From Herbidospora daliensis (GTDB taxonomy: Bacteria > Actinomycetota > Actinomycetes > Streptosporangiales > Streptosporangiaceae), in assembly GCF_001570585.1 (NCBI RefSeq), contig NZ_BBXF01000004.1, forward strand, positions 62,001-126,000: DNA of 64,000 nt, written 5' to 3'. Below the pieces are notes generated by a model. The model had not been told where the DNA came from. It made no database searches and worked only from the letters and a program-made list of their open reading frames with translations. The position numbers and the translations under genes are program-made. Shown one piece after another: positions 40,795 through 50,911 of the stretch (position 1 is its first letter; every line of letters begins with the position of its first letter).

Positions 40795-41751
40795 GTGACT
40801 TTCATCGAATCCGGTGCTCACGGTGTGGGGCTCGCGACCGTCACCCCCGACGGCACGGTCCTCGACGTCTGGTTCCCCAACCCCGCCCTGGGCGACCCCG
40901 GCGAGCCGGGCGTCCGGCGCCTGGCCGCGGTCGAGGTGGGCGACCTGGCGAGCCTGGTCAGGGAAGACCCCGAGCGGGGGGTCGAGGTCGTGGCCGTCTC
41001 GGTCGGGATCGGCAAGCTGTCCGACCCGCCGGCCGACACCTACGACGTCTACCTGCGGCTTCACCTTTTGTCCCACCGTCTGGTCCAGCCCCACCAGGCC
41101 AGCCTCGACGGCATCTTCGGCCTGCTGGCCAACGTCGTGTGGACCAACCACGGCCCGTGCCAGGTCGAGGGCTTCGAGAACGTCCGCGCCCGGCTGCGGG
41201 CCCGCGGCGGGGTGACCGTCTACTCGGTCGACAAGTTCCCCCGCATGGTCGACTACGTGCTGCCGACCGGGGTGCGCGTCGGCGACGCCGACCGGGTCAG
41301 GCTCGGCGCCCACCTGGCGTCCGGCACGACCGTGATGCACGAGGGCTTCGTCAACTTCAACGCCGGCACGCTCGGCGCCTCGATGGTCGAGGGCCGCATC
41401 TCGGCCGGGGTCGTCGTGGGCGACGGCTCCGACGTCGGCGGCGGCGCGTCGATCATGGGCACCCTGTCGGGCGGCGGCAAGGAGATCGTCCAGGTGGGGC
41501 AGCGCTGCCTCATCGGCGCCCAGGCCGGCATCGGCATCTCCCTCGGCGACGACTGCGTCGTCGAGGCGGGCCTCTACGTCACCGCGGGCACCAAGGTGAC
41601 CCTGCCCGACGGCGCGGTCGTCAAGGCCAAGGAGCTGTCGGGCCAGAACGGCCTGCTGTTCCTGCGCGACTCGGTGACCGGCGCGGTCGTCGTCAAGGCC
41701 CGCAAGGGCGGCGGGGTCGAGCTCAACGCGGCCCTCCACGCCAACGACTAG
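40795..41751 (+). CDS. dapD: 2,3,4,5-tetrahydropyridine-2,6-dicarboxylate N-succinyltransferase DapD
   Basis: A 318-residue enzyme of lysine and meso-diaminopimelate synthesis that succinylates tetrahydrodipicolinate. The N-terminal domain ([37 protein letters not shown]) matches the actinobacterial long DapD type. The C-terminal left-handed beta helix shows hexapeptide repeats ([50 protein letters not shown]). GTG 40795 is the start. It is a single gene flanked by the sigma promoter region and a convergent MerR gene. Its product feeds peptidoglycan. Confidence 0.95.
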   Translation: MTFIESGAHGVGLATVTPDGTVLDVWFPNPALGDPGEPGVRRLAAVEVGDLASLVREDPERGVEVVAVSVGIGKLSDPPADTYDVYLRLHLLSHRLVQPHQASLDGIFGLLANVVWTNHGPCQVEGFENVRARLRARGGVTVYSVDKFPRMVDYVLPTGVRVGDADRVRLGAHLASGTTVMHEGFVNFNAGTLGASMVEGRISAGVVVGDGSDVGGGASIMGTLSGGGKEIVQVGQRCLIGAQAGIGISLGDDCVVEAGLYVTAGTKVTLPDGAVVKAKELSGQNGLLFLRDSVTGAVVVKARKGGGVELNAALHAND

Positions 41752-41793
41752 CCCCGATGGGCGGCGCCCCACCGGCGCCGCCCACGGGCCGGT

Positions 41794-42606
41794 TCAGGCC
41801 AGCGGTTCCTGGATCTCGGTGACCCAGTTCTCCGGGTCGCCCATGCCGTATTCGAGGTAGACCTCCCGGCTGAACCCGAGGCTCCGCTCCCCGTGGTCCT
41901 CGATCCACCGGTGCAGGTTCTGGATGGTCGCGTCGACCCCGTCCATCGGCCCGTGGTGGATGATCGTCGCGGCCCGCTCGATCGCCGGCAGGTCGACGAC
42001 GTCGAAGTCGTACGCCGGGTCGGGCGCGACGTTGACCGGGAAACTGGCGTGGATCTTCACTCCGCCTCCCGGGTCCTCCTCGTAGTAGGCGATGCCGGGC
42101 CCGGCCAGGTCCACCCCGGCCTTGGCCAGCCGGGCGTGCAGTTCGGGGTAGAGCGGCTGGATGACGGGCCCGATGTGCTCGCTCGCGTAGCTCTCGGCCA
42201 CGGCCGACAACTCGGCGACCCTGACGGCCGCGACCGATTTCACGACGACGTCGGCAGGCAAGACGCCCTCCTTCTCGATGATCTGGATCCTCGCCTCGAC
42301 CCCGCGCAGCCGGGCCCGGTCGGCCTCGACCCGGGCCTCCAGGTCGGCTCGGCGCAGCCGGAGCATGCCGTGCAGCTCGGCCACGCCGACCTTCTCGTCG
42401 AGGATCTGGCGGACCTGCTGGAGGCTGAACCCGAGGTCCTTGAGCGCCACGATCCGGTTGAGGCGGCTCAGCTGCGCGGCCTCGTAGGAGCGGTAGCCGG
42501 TCAGGGGGTCGACCCGGGCGGGGGTGAGCAGGCCGAGCGCGTCGTAGTGACGCAACATCCGCACCGACACCCGGCCGATCCTGGCGAAGTCTCCGATGGT
42601 GTACAT
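41794..42606 (-). CDS. MerR-family regulator with GyrI-like effector domain (BmrR/TipA type)
   Basis: A 270-residue regulator starting MYTIGDFARIGRV at ATG 42606. Residues 1-70 form the MerR winged helix (VRMLRHYDALGLLTPARVDP...GYRSYE), followed by a coiled dimer helix (~75-120) and a GyrI-like domain that binds hydrophobic drugs. BmrR-type proteins activate efflux genes on ligand binding. No transporter is adjacent. A 42-base gap separates its end from the convergent dapD end. Confidence 0.9.
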   Translation of the reverse strand: MYTIGDFARIGRVSVRMLRHYDALGLLTPARVDPLTGYRSYEAAQLSRLNRIVALKDLGFSLQQVRQILDEKVGVAELHGMLRLRRADLEARVEADRARLRGVEARIQIIEKEGVLPADVVVKSVAAVRVAELSAVAESYASEHIGPVIQPLYPELHARLAKAGVDLAGPGIAYYEEDPGGGVKIHASFPVNVAPDPAYDFDVVDLPAIERAATIIHHGPMDGVDATIQNLHRWIEDHGERSLGFSREVYLEYGMGDPENWVTEIQEPLA

Positions 42607-42734
42607 GACGCCTCCGGGTCTATCGGCTGACACCGTGTGAGGGTCAACGGCCGCCCCTGAGACGCCCCTGAGTTGTCCCTGATGTTGCCGCCTGACCCGC
42701 GATTTCTCGGCAAATGAGACTTACCGTGAAGCCT

Positions 42735-42914
42735 ATGGGACGCATTCTTCTGTACGCCGTCATCGCGGTCGCCGCCTTCTTCGTCATCGGCTGGCTCATC
42801 GGGCTCGTCTTCGGCCTCCTCAAGTGGGTTCTGATCCTCGGCGTCATCGGCCTCGCCGTCATGGGGGTCATGAAGCTGACCCGCGGCAAGAGCAAGTCGC
42901 CCGACTGGTCGTGA
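42735..42914 (+). CDS. 59-residue membrane protein
   Basis: A short protein with two hydrophobic helices (LLYAVIAVAAFFVIGWLIG and LLKWVLILGVIGLAVMGV) and a basic tail (KLTRGKSKSPDWS). ATG 42735 begins at the helix; ATG 42714 would add seven residues, and neither has a strong ribosome site. It lies alone between the MerR gene (divergent) and the cellulase (convergent), with a bidirectional terminator after it. Function is unknown. Confidence 0.7.
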   Translation: MGRILLYAVIAVAAFFVIGWLIGLVFGLLKWVLILGVIGLAVMGVMKLTRGKSKSPDWS

Positions 42915-42941
42915 CCCCGAACTGAAACCCCCCACCGCAAA

Positions 42942-42979
42942 CGCGAGAGCCCCGGCGCCTTCCGACACCGGGGCTCGCG
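42942..42979. terminator. bidirectional terminator
   Basis: GCGAG-A-GCCCCGG pairs with CCGGGGCTCGC around a ~12-base loop, between the small membrane gene and the convergent cellulase gene. It likely ends both transcripts. Confidence 0.8.
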
Positions 42980-42990
42980 TATTTCAGGTG

Positions 42991-44871
42991 TTAGCTGATC
43001 GGCGGGTAGGCGTTGGCGAGCAGCTGACGGAACTGGGCCGAGAACCAGTGGCCCGACAGCGGGGCGTTGGCGAGAGCGCCGGTGGGGTTGTTGCCGTTAC
43101 GGTCGTTGCCGCCGTAGGTCGGGTCGCACATCCGGTCGAAGCCCTTGCCCTCGTTGTTGTCGATGGCGGTGCTCGAACCGTCCGACTCGCCCGGAGGCTT
43201 GACCCAGACGTAGGCGTCGATGCCGGTGGCCGGGTTGGCCCTCGGACGCTCGCCCAGACCCGCGCCGCTCTGGTTGCACCAGTTGCCAGCGTGGACGCGA
43301 CGGTCGACCTTCGAGTTGTTGACGAAGGTGTTCAGGTCGGTCGAGGTGCTCGGGCCCGAAGGCCGGGCCGAACCGCCCCAGCCGTTGCGCGAGGTGTCGA
43401 TCAGCATGCCGATGCTGGAGGAGAAGCCCTCCTGGATCAGCCGCTGACGGAACGCCTGGGCGAACGAGAGCTCGTCGATGTAGAAGTTCCAGTCGACCCA
43501 GCGCGACGACCTGATCAGCTGGCCGTTGACGCTGCCGCTCACCGAGAAGTGCGGCTCGACCAGGGCCGAGTAGTTCGCGGTGTTGGTGATGAAGCCGTGC
43601 ACGGTCGCCTTGCCACCGGTGGCCAGGGCCGCGGTGGTGCCGAACAGCTGAGCCGACGGGCCGAAGTTGGAGTCCCACCCGAGCCAGCCGTGGTGGCCGG
43701 CGTCGACGTAGTTGTAGACGTTCGGGATCGCGTACAGCTTGCCCAGGGCGTAGGCCACACCCTGCTCGTAGGCGCCGGAGTTCTTGGCCTCCTGGCAGGC
43801 GGCCAGGTTCAGGTTGGTGACCAGGTTCGGCAGCGAGTCGATCTCGACGATGGCGACGATGCGCAGGTTGCGGTACTTCGAGTCCGACATGATCGAGGCG
43901 ATCGGGTCGATGTACTCGGTCTTGTACCGGTTGAGGCCGTTCTGCGCGACCTTGAGCTCACCGTTGGAGGCCAGCGCCGAGCAGTCGCGGTTGGGCAGGT
44001 TGTAGATCACGACCTGGATGGTCACCGGCGTGGAGCCGTTGGCGGCGTCCTGCGCGACGGCCAGGTCCAGGTGGTCACGCAGACCCTTGCTGTTGTTGCC
44101 GGCCGAACCGCTGGTGATGGCCGCGATCCGGTCCAGCCAGATGGCGGTCGAGGTGTTGGCCACCGCGGAACCGCCCGGCTCGGAGGCCGCGCTGGCCGAC
44201 CAGTCGGGGTTCACGTAGCCGTCCGCGCCCGCGTAGGGGTTGTCCACCCGAGGTCCGGGCGACGGCGTCGGGGAAGGCGACGGGCTCGGGGACGGGCTCG
44301 GCGAGGGCGAGGGAGACGGGGACGGAGACGGGGAGGGGGAAGGCGACGGCGACGGGCTCGGAGACGGGCTCGGCGACGGCGACGGGGAGGGCGAAGGCGA
44401 GGGGGACGGCGACGGGGTCACGCCGCCGCAGGTCACGCCGTTCACGGTGAAGGACGTGGGCTTGGGGTTGCTGCCGCTCCACGTGCCGTTGAAGCCGAGG
44501 CTCAGGGTGGCGCCCGTCGGGACGCTCCCGTTCCACGGCATGCTCGACGCGGTGACGTTCGAGCCGCTCTGCGTCCAGTTCGCCGACCAGCCCTGGCTCA
44601 CGCGCTGGGCCGAGTTCGGGAACGTGAAACCGAGGTTCCAGCTCGACAGGGCGTCGCCGGTGTTGCGGACCGTCAGGTTCGCGGTGAAGCCGCCCTGGCC
44701 GGGGCTCGTGGTCCAGTCGTTGGTGGTGTACGTCACGTCACACGTGACCGCGGCCTGCGCGGACGTGGCCGTGACGACGGCCATGGTGGATCCGAGCGCG
44801 GCCACCGCGACCGCGGCGAGGCCGCGGCGCAGTCGGGAGCGCGCGGCTCCGGATCGGGGGGTGGATCTCAT
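42991..44871 (-). CDS. secreted cellulase: CBM2, (SP)n linker, GH6 (cellobiohydrolase type)
   Basis: A 626-residue secreted enzyme that cuts crystalline cellulose. AGGAGG nine bases before ATG 44871 fixes the start. A signal peptide (RRGLAAVAVAALGSTMAVV...AQAA) is followed by a CBM2 domain with its Cys pair (VTCDV...VNGVTC). Next is a Ser-Pro/Thr-Pro repeat linker of ~55 residues, then the GH6 catalytic domain (VVIYNLPNRDC, VEIDSLPNLV, MLIDTSRNGWGG, DAYVWVKPPGESDG, NEGKGFDRMCDP). Domain order resembles exo-acting Cel6B enzymes. A perfect CebR box lies 35 bases upstream. Confidence 0.93.
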   Translation of the reverse strand: MRSTPRSGAARSRLRRGLAAVAVAALGSTMAVVTATSAQAAVTCDVTYTTNDWTTSPGQGGFTANLTVRNTGDALSSWNLGFTFPNSAQRVSQGWSANWTQSGSNVTASSMPWNGSVPTGATLSLGFNGTWSGSNPKPTSFTVNGVTCGGVTPSPSPSPSPSPSPSPSPSPSPSPSPSPSPSPSPSPSPSPSPSPSPSPSPTPSPGPRVDNPYAGADGYVNPDWSASAASEPGGSAVANTSTAIWLDRIAAITSGSAGNNSKGLRDHLDLAVAQDAANGSTPVTIQVVIYNLPNRDCSALASNGELKVAQNGLNRYKTEYIDPIASIMSDSKYRNLRIVAIVEIDSLPNLVTNLNLAACQEAKNSGAYEQGVAYALGKLYAIPNVYNYVDAGHHGWLGWDSNFGPSAQLFGTTAALATGGKATVHGFITNTANYSALVEPHFSVSGSVNGQLIRSSRWVDWNFYIDELSFAQAFRQRLIQEGFSSSIGMLIDTSRNGWGGSARPSGPSTSTDLNTFVNNSKVDRRVHAGNWCNQSGAGLGERPRANPATGIDAYVWVKPPGESDGSSTAIDNNEGKGFDRMCDPTYGGNDRNGNNPTGALANAPLSGHWFSAQFRQLLANAYPPIS

Positions 44872-44905
44872 TGCGGGGGTCCTCCTGCGATGATTCACTG
44901 CGCGC

Positions 44906-44919
44906 TGGGAGCGCTCCCA
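44906..44919 (-). promoter_or_regulatory. CebR/CelR operator TGGGAGCGCTCCCA
   Basis: A perfect 14-bp palindrome 34 bases before the cellulase start. TGGGAGCGCTCCCA is the established binding site of the LacI-family repressors CebR (Streptomyces) and CelR (Thermobifida), which release on cellobiose. It indicates cellobiose-induced expression. The gap 44872-45222 up to mdh holds no gene, and the operator occurs once. Confidence 0.9.
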
Positions 44920-45183
44920 CGGACCTTAGGTGCGCGGTCCCGTGGCGTACAGGAAGACCGTCGGCCCCCAGCCTCCCCCTGACGTGCCCCGCAACACCAG
45001 CACCACCGGCGACCAGCGCACACGCCGCCCGGTCACCGGCCGAAAACGTGGTTTGTTACCTGAAAGTTTCAGCTGTATCGCCATATTTGCCCGATTTGCG
45101 CGGGCAGCGCCGCCCGGCCCGCGTCCCCATGAATTGCCGCAAACCCGTGGCCTGAGCATAAGCAGGGCTCGACTGGCGAGTAG

Positions 45184-46200
<1,017 letters not shown>

Positions 46201-46224
46201 CGCCATATGGGCAGGTAGCCGGGC

Positions 46225-47556
46225 ATGGATGAATTCGACGTGATCGTGCTCGGCATGGGCCCGGGTGGCGAGGACGCCGCCGGCCGGCTGGTCGAGGCCG
46301 GGCTGAGCGTGGCCGGGGTCGAGGCCGACCTGGTCGGCGGCGAATGTCCTTATTGGGGCTGCGTACCGTCGAAGATGATGATCCGGGCCGCCCACGTGCT
46401 GGGCGAGGCCCGGCGCGTCTCCGGCCTGGCGGGCGCCGCCACGGTCTCCCCCGACTGGACGCCGGTCGCCCGCCGCGTGCGCGCGGAGGCCGCCGACGAC
46501 TGGAACGACCAGGCCGCCGCCGACCGCTTCGAGAAGAAGGGCGGTCATCTCGTCCGCGGCCGGGGCGTCGTCACCGGCCCCCGCGAGGTGACCGTGGGCG
46601 ACCGGGTGCTGCGCGCCCGGCGCGGCCTGCTGATCTCCACGGGCACCCGCCCGGCGATCCCCGACATCGACGGCCTGGCCGGCACGCCCTACTGGACCAA
46701 CCACGAGGCCGTCGCCACCGAGCACGTGCCCGAATCGATGATCGTGCTCGGCGGCGGCGCGATCGGCCTCGAACTGGCCCAGGTCTTCGCCCGCTTCGGC
46801 ACCGAGATCACCCTCCTGGAGGCCGCCCCCACCCTGCTGCCCGGCGAGGAGCCCGAGGCCGGACAGCTGATCGCCAAGGTCTTCCGCGACGAGGGCATCC
46901 GGGTGCTGACCGGGGCCTCCGCGTCGCGGGTGCGCCACGACGGCCGGTTCGCCGTGACGGTCGGCGACGAGGTGATCGAGGCCGACACCCTCCTGGTGGT
47001 GGCGGGCCGCAAAACCGACCTGACGGGCCTGTCGGTCATCGGCGTCGACGAGACCGGCAGGTTCATCCCCACCGACCCCCACATGCGCGTGACCGACGGG
47101 GTCTGGGCGGCCGGCGACGTGACCGGCCACGGCGGCTTCACCCACGTCGCCAACTACCAGGGCCGCATCGCCGCCCTCGACATCCTGGGCGAGGAGGTCG
47201 CCGGCGCCGACTACCGCGCGGTCCCCCGGGTGACCTACACCGACCCGGAGGTCGGCGCGGTCGGCCTGACCGAGAAGCAGGCCCGCGACCGGGGCCTGGC
47301 CGTGACGATCGGCGTCACCACGGCGGGCGCCCGCGACTGGATCCACGGGACCAAGGACATCCTGATCAAACTGGTCGCCTCCGACGACGTCCTGGTCGGC
47401 GCGACGGCGGTCGGCCCGACGGGCGGCGAGATCATGGGCGCCCTGGCGGTCGCGGTCCACGCCCGGGTCCCGGTCATGACCCTGCGCTCGATGATGTACG
47501 CCTACCCGACCTTCCACCGCGGCATCGAGGACGCCCTCAAGAACCTGCTGAAGTGA
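46225..47556 (+). CDS. FAD/NAD(P)-dependent disulfide oxidoreductase (paralogue)
   Basis: A 443-residue flavoenzyme of the same family as the product of 29919-31301. It has VIVLGMGPGGEDAA for FAD, GGECPYWGCVPSK as redox pair (CX4C), and VLGGGAIGLELAQVF for NAD(P)H. The interface motif is YAYPTFHRGIEDAL, with Tyr where His is usual. This Trp-containing GGEC-x-YW-x-C active site is shared by the two paralogues and departs from the GGTCLNVGC of lipoamide dehydrogenase. Placement 24 bp after mdh suggests co-transcription. Confidence 0.87.
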   Translation: MDEFDVIVLGMGPGGEDAAGRLVEAGLSVAGVEADLVGGECPYWGCVPSKMMIRAAHVLGEARRVSGLAGAATVSPDWTPVARRVRAEAADDWNDQAAADRFEKKGGHLVRGRGVVTGPREVTVGDRVLRARRGLLISTGTRPAIPDIDGLAGTPYWTNHEAVATEHVPESMIVLGGGAIGLELAQVFARFGTEITLLEAAPTLLPGEEPEAGQLIAKVFRDEGIRVLTGASASRVRHDGRFAVTVGDEVIEADTLLVVAGRKTDLTGLSVIGVDETGRFIPTDPHMRVTDGVWAAGDVTGHGGFTHVANYQGRIAALDILGEEVAGADYRAVPRVTYTDPEVGAVGLTEKQARDRGLAVTIGVTTAGARDWIHGTKDILIKLVASDDVLVGATAVGPTGGEIMGALAVAVHARVPVMTLRSMMYAYPTFHRGIEDALKNLLK

Positions 47557-47560
47557 GAGA

Positions 47561-48781
47561 TCAGACCACGATCTGCCGAACCGCCTGAGCCAAAGTGTCG
47601 GGGGTGCAGAGCACGATCTCCTCGTTCACCGCGGGATCAAGGCCCTCACCCCAGATGACGCCCAAGCCGTAGGGTGCTCGAACGGTGGCGAGCGCCGGAT
47701 CGAAGACGCGCCGATATGTGAACAGGTCAGTAAGCGCGTCGCGGGCCACCTTTTGAGCTTGCCCACTGGTCTGCTTGCATTCGATGAGCAGCCAGCGCTC
47801 GTCCCCAGAAGGGCTGTCCCAATGAAGGACGAGGTCAGGCCGGAGGTCTCTAATACGGGCCACCCGATGAGAGGCGAGGATCTGCCGGTAGAGGTTGCCG
47901 CCGAGAAGCTGCTTGGGAGCCGACTGATACCAGAGTTGCAGCTGACGCCCATCGGGATGACGCCCCTCGCTCTTCACCTTCCCGCCAAAGGTGTAGAAGG
48001 GGTGCATCGTCCAGCTGTTCGTCCGCAGGCAATTGATCACTTGAAAAGTCACGAGCAACTCGAAAAGCGTCGAATCAATGCTGGTGACCAGCCCAGCATC
48101 TTCGATCGCTTCTCGGATGGACTCTCGGTCAACCTGCTCGACCAGCCGCACGAGCTTGTCGTAAGCCGCCAGCAAGCTGGCGAATCGCACGGCGTCACGG
48201 CCCGAGCGGATCTTGCTGATGACCCGGTCAGCCGGCCTGTTCCGCTCGATGCCCGCCAGAACAGAATGGCCCTGAAGGCGCTGTGCTGTATCAAGCCGGT
48301 TCCGAACCTGTACGCTCGCCCACCCACGCTGAACCTTGTCGGCCCAGCCGGTCTCCTGGGCCGTCCGGACGACTGAATCAAGAACGGCGACCATCAGTTC
48401 GCCTTCCGGCGCCTGGTAATTGCGTTGCGCCGACTCGGACACGTAGAGCCTTGAATTGCCAGACGACGCACGAGCAGCCGCCGTTGGCCCCCACTGAATA
48501 GCGCCATCGATCCGGTCCTCCGACCACCGCCGCTCCCGTGTCGTCACCGTCGGCAACCGCCGCAGCAGTTGCGGCAAGTCGTTGAGGAACGTCTTCACCT
48601 CAGGCGACAGCAGGAACTGCAGCTCTCCGAGACGCAGCGCCTCGGCCTCTGGCCATTTCAACAGGGCCGCGGCCGCCAGTACTCCAGAACCGGCAAGCTG
48701 TGACGACGGGGTCACATAAGACCATATGAGGCCTCGCACCTCGGCGATTCGGGACGCGCGGTCCCATGGAATGCTCCTCAT
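47561..48781 (-). CDS. McrC-like PD-(D/E)xK nuclease partner
   Basis: A 406-residue protein paired with the McrB-like AAA gene. The C-terminal nuclease core shows Glu241 in TLFELLVTFQ, Asp316 in RPDLVLHW and LLIECKQT with Glu334 and Lys336. This is the E...D...ExK layout of PD-(D/E)xK enzymes such as McrC. The N-terminal ~230 residues are helical and may link to the ATPase ring. It starts 12 bases after the McrB-like stop. Base composition is clearly more A/T-rich than the surrounding chromosome, a sign of transfer. Confidence 0.78.
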   Translation of the reverse strand: MRSIPWDRASRIAEVRGLIWSYVTPSSQLAGSGVLAAAALLKWPEAEALRLGELQFLLSPEVKTFLNDLPQLLRRLPTVTTRERRWSEDRIDGAIQWGPTAAARASSGNSRLYVSESAQRNYQAPEGELMVAVLDSVVRTAQETGWADKVQRGWASVQVRNRLDTAQRLQGHSVLAGIERNRPADRVISKIRSGRDAVRFASLLAAYDKLVRLVEQVDRESIREAIEDAGLVTSIDSTLFELLVTFQVINCLRTNSWTMHPFYTFGGKVKSEGRHPDGRQLQLWYQSAPKQLLGGNLYRQILASHRVARIRDLRPDLVLHWDSPSGDERWLLIECKQTSGQAQKVARDALTDLFTYRRVFDPALATVRAPYGLGVIWGEGLDPAVNEEIVLCTPDTLAQAVRQIVV

Positions 48782-48792
48782 CTGCCGAAACC

Positions 48793-50799
48793 CTATATGT
48801 CATCAGAATTGAAGTGGCCGAGCGGCAGGCCGAGGATGTCAGCCATCATACGTTCTATTCGGCTTCTGTTCTCCAAACCGATGAGTGGCTGCAATTCACG
48901 GTAGAGCGACTTGCCTTGCTCCAGAGTGACTCCCTCGAATTGGGGCAGGAGGAAGCTGTAGAAGAGCTGGAAGGCGAGTTCATGCTGTAATTCGGGCGTG
49001 ACGTCCTCGCCGCTCACATATTCACGGGCGAAACGCGCCATGTCCTTGAAGGTCGCCGGGCCGATCTGCTTGATCTCGACGACCTTGAAAATTCCCCTGA
49101 TGACGTCATCGATGAGCGCCGCTTGACGAGTTTCCAGTCCGTCGAGTTCGCGCTGCCACAGCTCTTCGAAGCCCTGCTGCTCGGGCAACGCGACTTCGAT
49201 GAAGGCGAACCGTCGCATCAAAGCGAACGACATCTCGAAGAGAAGCGACTTGTCGAAGACGTTCATCGTGGCGACGATGCGCCAAGAGTCGGGGATCTCG
49301 ACCACGTCGTATTCGTCCGGCGTATACCGCCCTTGGGCGCTTTCCGGGACGAGGGCTATCAGCTTGCCGCTTCTGCTCCGATGGCCGAGAACGACCGGCT
49401 GGTTCGACAACACGGTGAACATCTGGCCGAACGCCCGGTCGAACTGAGATCGATTGAGTTCGTCGATGATAAGCCAGTATCGCTTCCGGATGACCGTGAG
49501 GAAGAGGCCGTCGTGGAATTCCAGCGTCCCGGTGCTCCCGCTTGGCCGCAAGCCGCCGATGGTCTCGAAAGTGGTCCAGTCAGCCGTCGCCGTGGTGAGG
49601 GTGTATCCCTCGCACCTGCCAGAGTGCTCAGCCAGTTGGCAGACGATTTCCGCGAGCGTGGTCTTCGCAGTGCCGGGCGGGCCCGTCAGGATGACGTGCT
49701 TGCCACTGCGGATGGCAGACACGATCGACCGCAACGTCCGCGGAGCGATGTGAAGGCCTCGCTTGCGGGTCAGCTCTTCAAGCGAGGCAACGTCGAAGGT
49801 CGCCAGTGGTTCCATTTGTGTCATGACCTCGCCCGCATAGCAGTACTCGAAGAGAGGGGCAGCCGCGTTGGCCATGGTCAGGAACGTGCCGGCGATGTCG
49901 GCGCCTGCCGTCTCCAGCTCTTCCGGACCGAGATAGACGGACATGCTGGCTTGAGTCGCGCCCGGCCTGCCTGCGAAGGCCAGCCAGTTCTCCAGCGACC
50001 CCAGTTCGTCACCGCCTGGTTCCTTGAGCCACGAATCGCGGAACTCCACCCCTTCGGGAAGAGCGGTGGCGACCTGCTGAATGATGTCAGGCGGGACGGT
50101 GAGCAGCCGGTTACGGAGATGCTCCAGGGATCGCTCGGCAGCCTGCATTTTCTCGGGCTCTTTAACTTGAGAATTCCCTGCACCTAAGCAGATGCAGATC
50201 TCCGCACCTCTGGCAGAGATGATCAACGCGACTTGGAGTGCATACGACTTATTCGGCACTTCGGCGGGATAGATACAGCACCAGATCTCTCTGGCCGTCG
50301 TTGCATTTGCCTGATATCCGCTAGTCGTCGCCCGCATGTCAAGGTCGATGGCAGCATTCTCCTGCAGCCAGGAAGAGAGGATCTTCAGCCGCTCCCAAAT
50401 ACCCTTGAAGTACTTCTGGTCATCTTGCGGAACAGCGTCATTATTCCACCGGACCGGCTGGGAGTAGCGCTCGAATATACGGGTGTCCTCTTCGAAGAAG
50501 GACACGTCCACTGGCATCGCCCGGGGAGACCCAATCTCGAAGCCGAGATTTCGCAAGATTGCGGTGGTCTGCTGTCCGCCGCTGAACCTGTTTCCCAGCG
50601 GCTCACGGTCGGGGTGCTGGTAACCATAAGCAGCGGCCAGGAGCGGCTTGGAATCGTACTCCTTGCCGTCATGCTTGACGACGAATTTTCGAGATCTTCC
50701 GAAGCCATGCTTCTTGATGAACTTGTCGCGACCAATTCGGTCATACTCGGCGATCGCCGCCAAGACGGCTTCTGCGCTGGTCAGATCACCCGGTCCCAT
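48793..50799 (-). CDS. McrB-like AAA+ GTPase/ATPase with ScoMcrA-like N-terminal and DUF3578 domains
   Basis: A 668-residue type IV restriction-like protein. Residues ~8-90 (VLAAIAEYDRIGRDKFIKKHGFG...DSKPLLAAAYGY...FSGGQQTTAILRNLGFEI) resemble the N-terminal head domain of ScoMcrA. Residues ~135-210 fit DUF3578 (MrcB_N). The AAA+ core has Walker A GPPGTAKT (373-380), Walker B WLIIDELN (442-449) and sensor-like ATMNVFDKSLLFEMSFALMRRF, the McrB-type signature. Such pairs cut DNA with foreign modifications. The gene is A/T-richer than its neighbours. Confidence 0.85.
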   Translation of the reverse strand: MGPGDLTSAEAVLAAIAEYDRIGRDKFIKKHGFGRSRKFVVKHDGKEYDSKPLLAAAYGYQHPDREPLGNRFSGGQQTTAILRNLGFEIGSPRAMPVDVSFFEEDTRIFERYSQPVRWNNDAVPQDDQKYFKGIWERLKILSSWLQENAAIDLDMRATTSGYQANATTAREIWCCIYPAEVPNKSYALQVALIISARGAEICICLGAGNSQVKEPEKMQAAERSLEHLRNRLLTVPPDIIQQVATALPEGVEFRDSWLKEPGGDELGSLENWLAFAGRPGATQASMSVYLGPEELETAGADIAGTFLTMANAAAPLFEYCYAGEVMTQMEPLATFDVASLEELTRKRGLHIAPRTLRSIVSAIRSGKHVILTGPPGTAKTTLAEIVCQLAEHSGRCEGYTLTTATADWTTFETIGGLRPSGSTGTLEFHDGLFLTVIRKRYWLIIDELNRSQFDRAFGQMFTVLSNQPVVLGHRSRSGKLIALVPESAQGRYTPDEYDVVEIPDSWRIVATMNVFDKSLLFEMSFALMRRFAFIEVALPEQQGFEELWQRELDGLETRQAALIDDVIRGIFKVVEIKQIGPATFKDMARFAREYVSGEDVTPELQHELAFQLFYSFLLPQFEGVTLEQGKSLYRELQPLIGLENRSRIERMMADILGLPLGHFNSDDI

Positions 50800-50911
50800 G
50801 GAGCAACTCTAACGGGATGGCTGTCCACCATCAGATGATATAGACGCCTATTTCAGACATCTGGTACCAGGAGTTCTGAGAACATGAGATGCCACCGGCA
50901 GGAGGCCCGCC

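Noticed and set aside
44240-44420. Short-period repeat resembling a CRISPR or satellite
   Set aside because: It is the coding repeat of the Ser-Pro linker in the cellulase, in frame and without spacers. No CRISPR array was seen in the window.
42988-44982. A 664-codon open frame opposite the cellulase
   Set aside because: It is the antisense of the CBM2-GH6 gene; the Arg/Gly run is the complement of the Ser-Pro linker.
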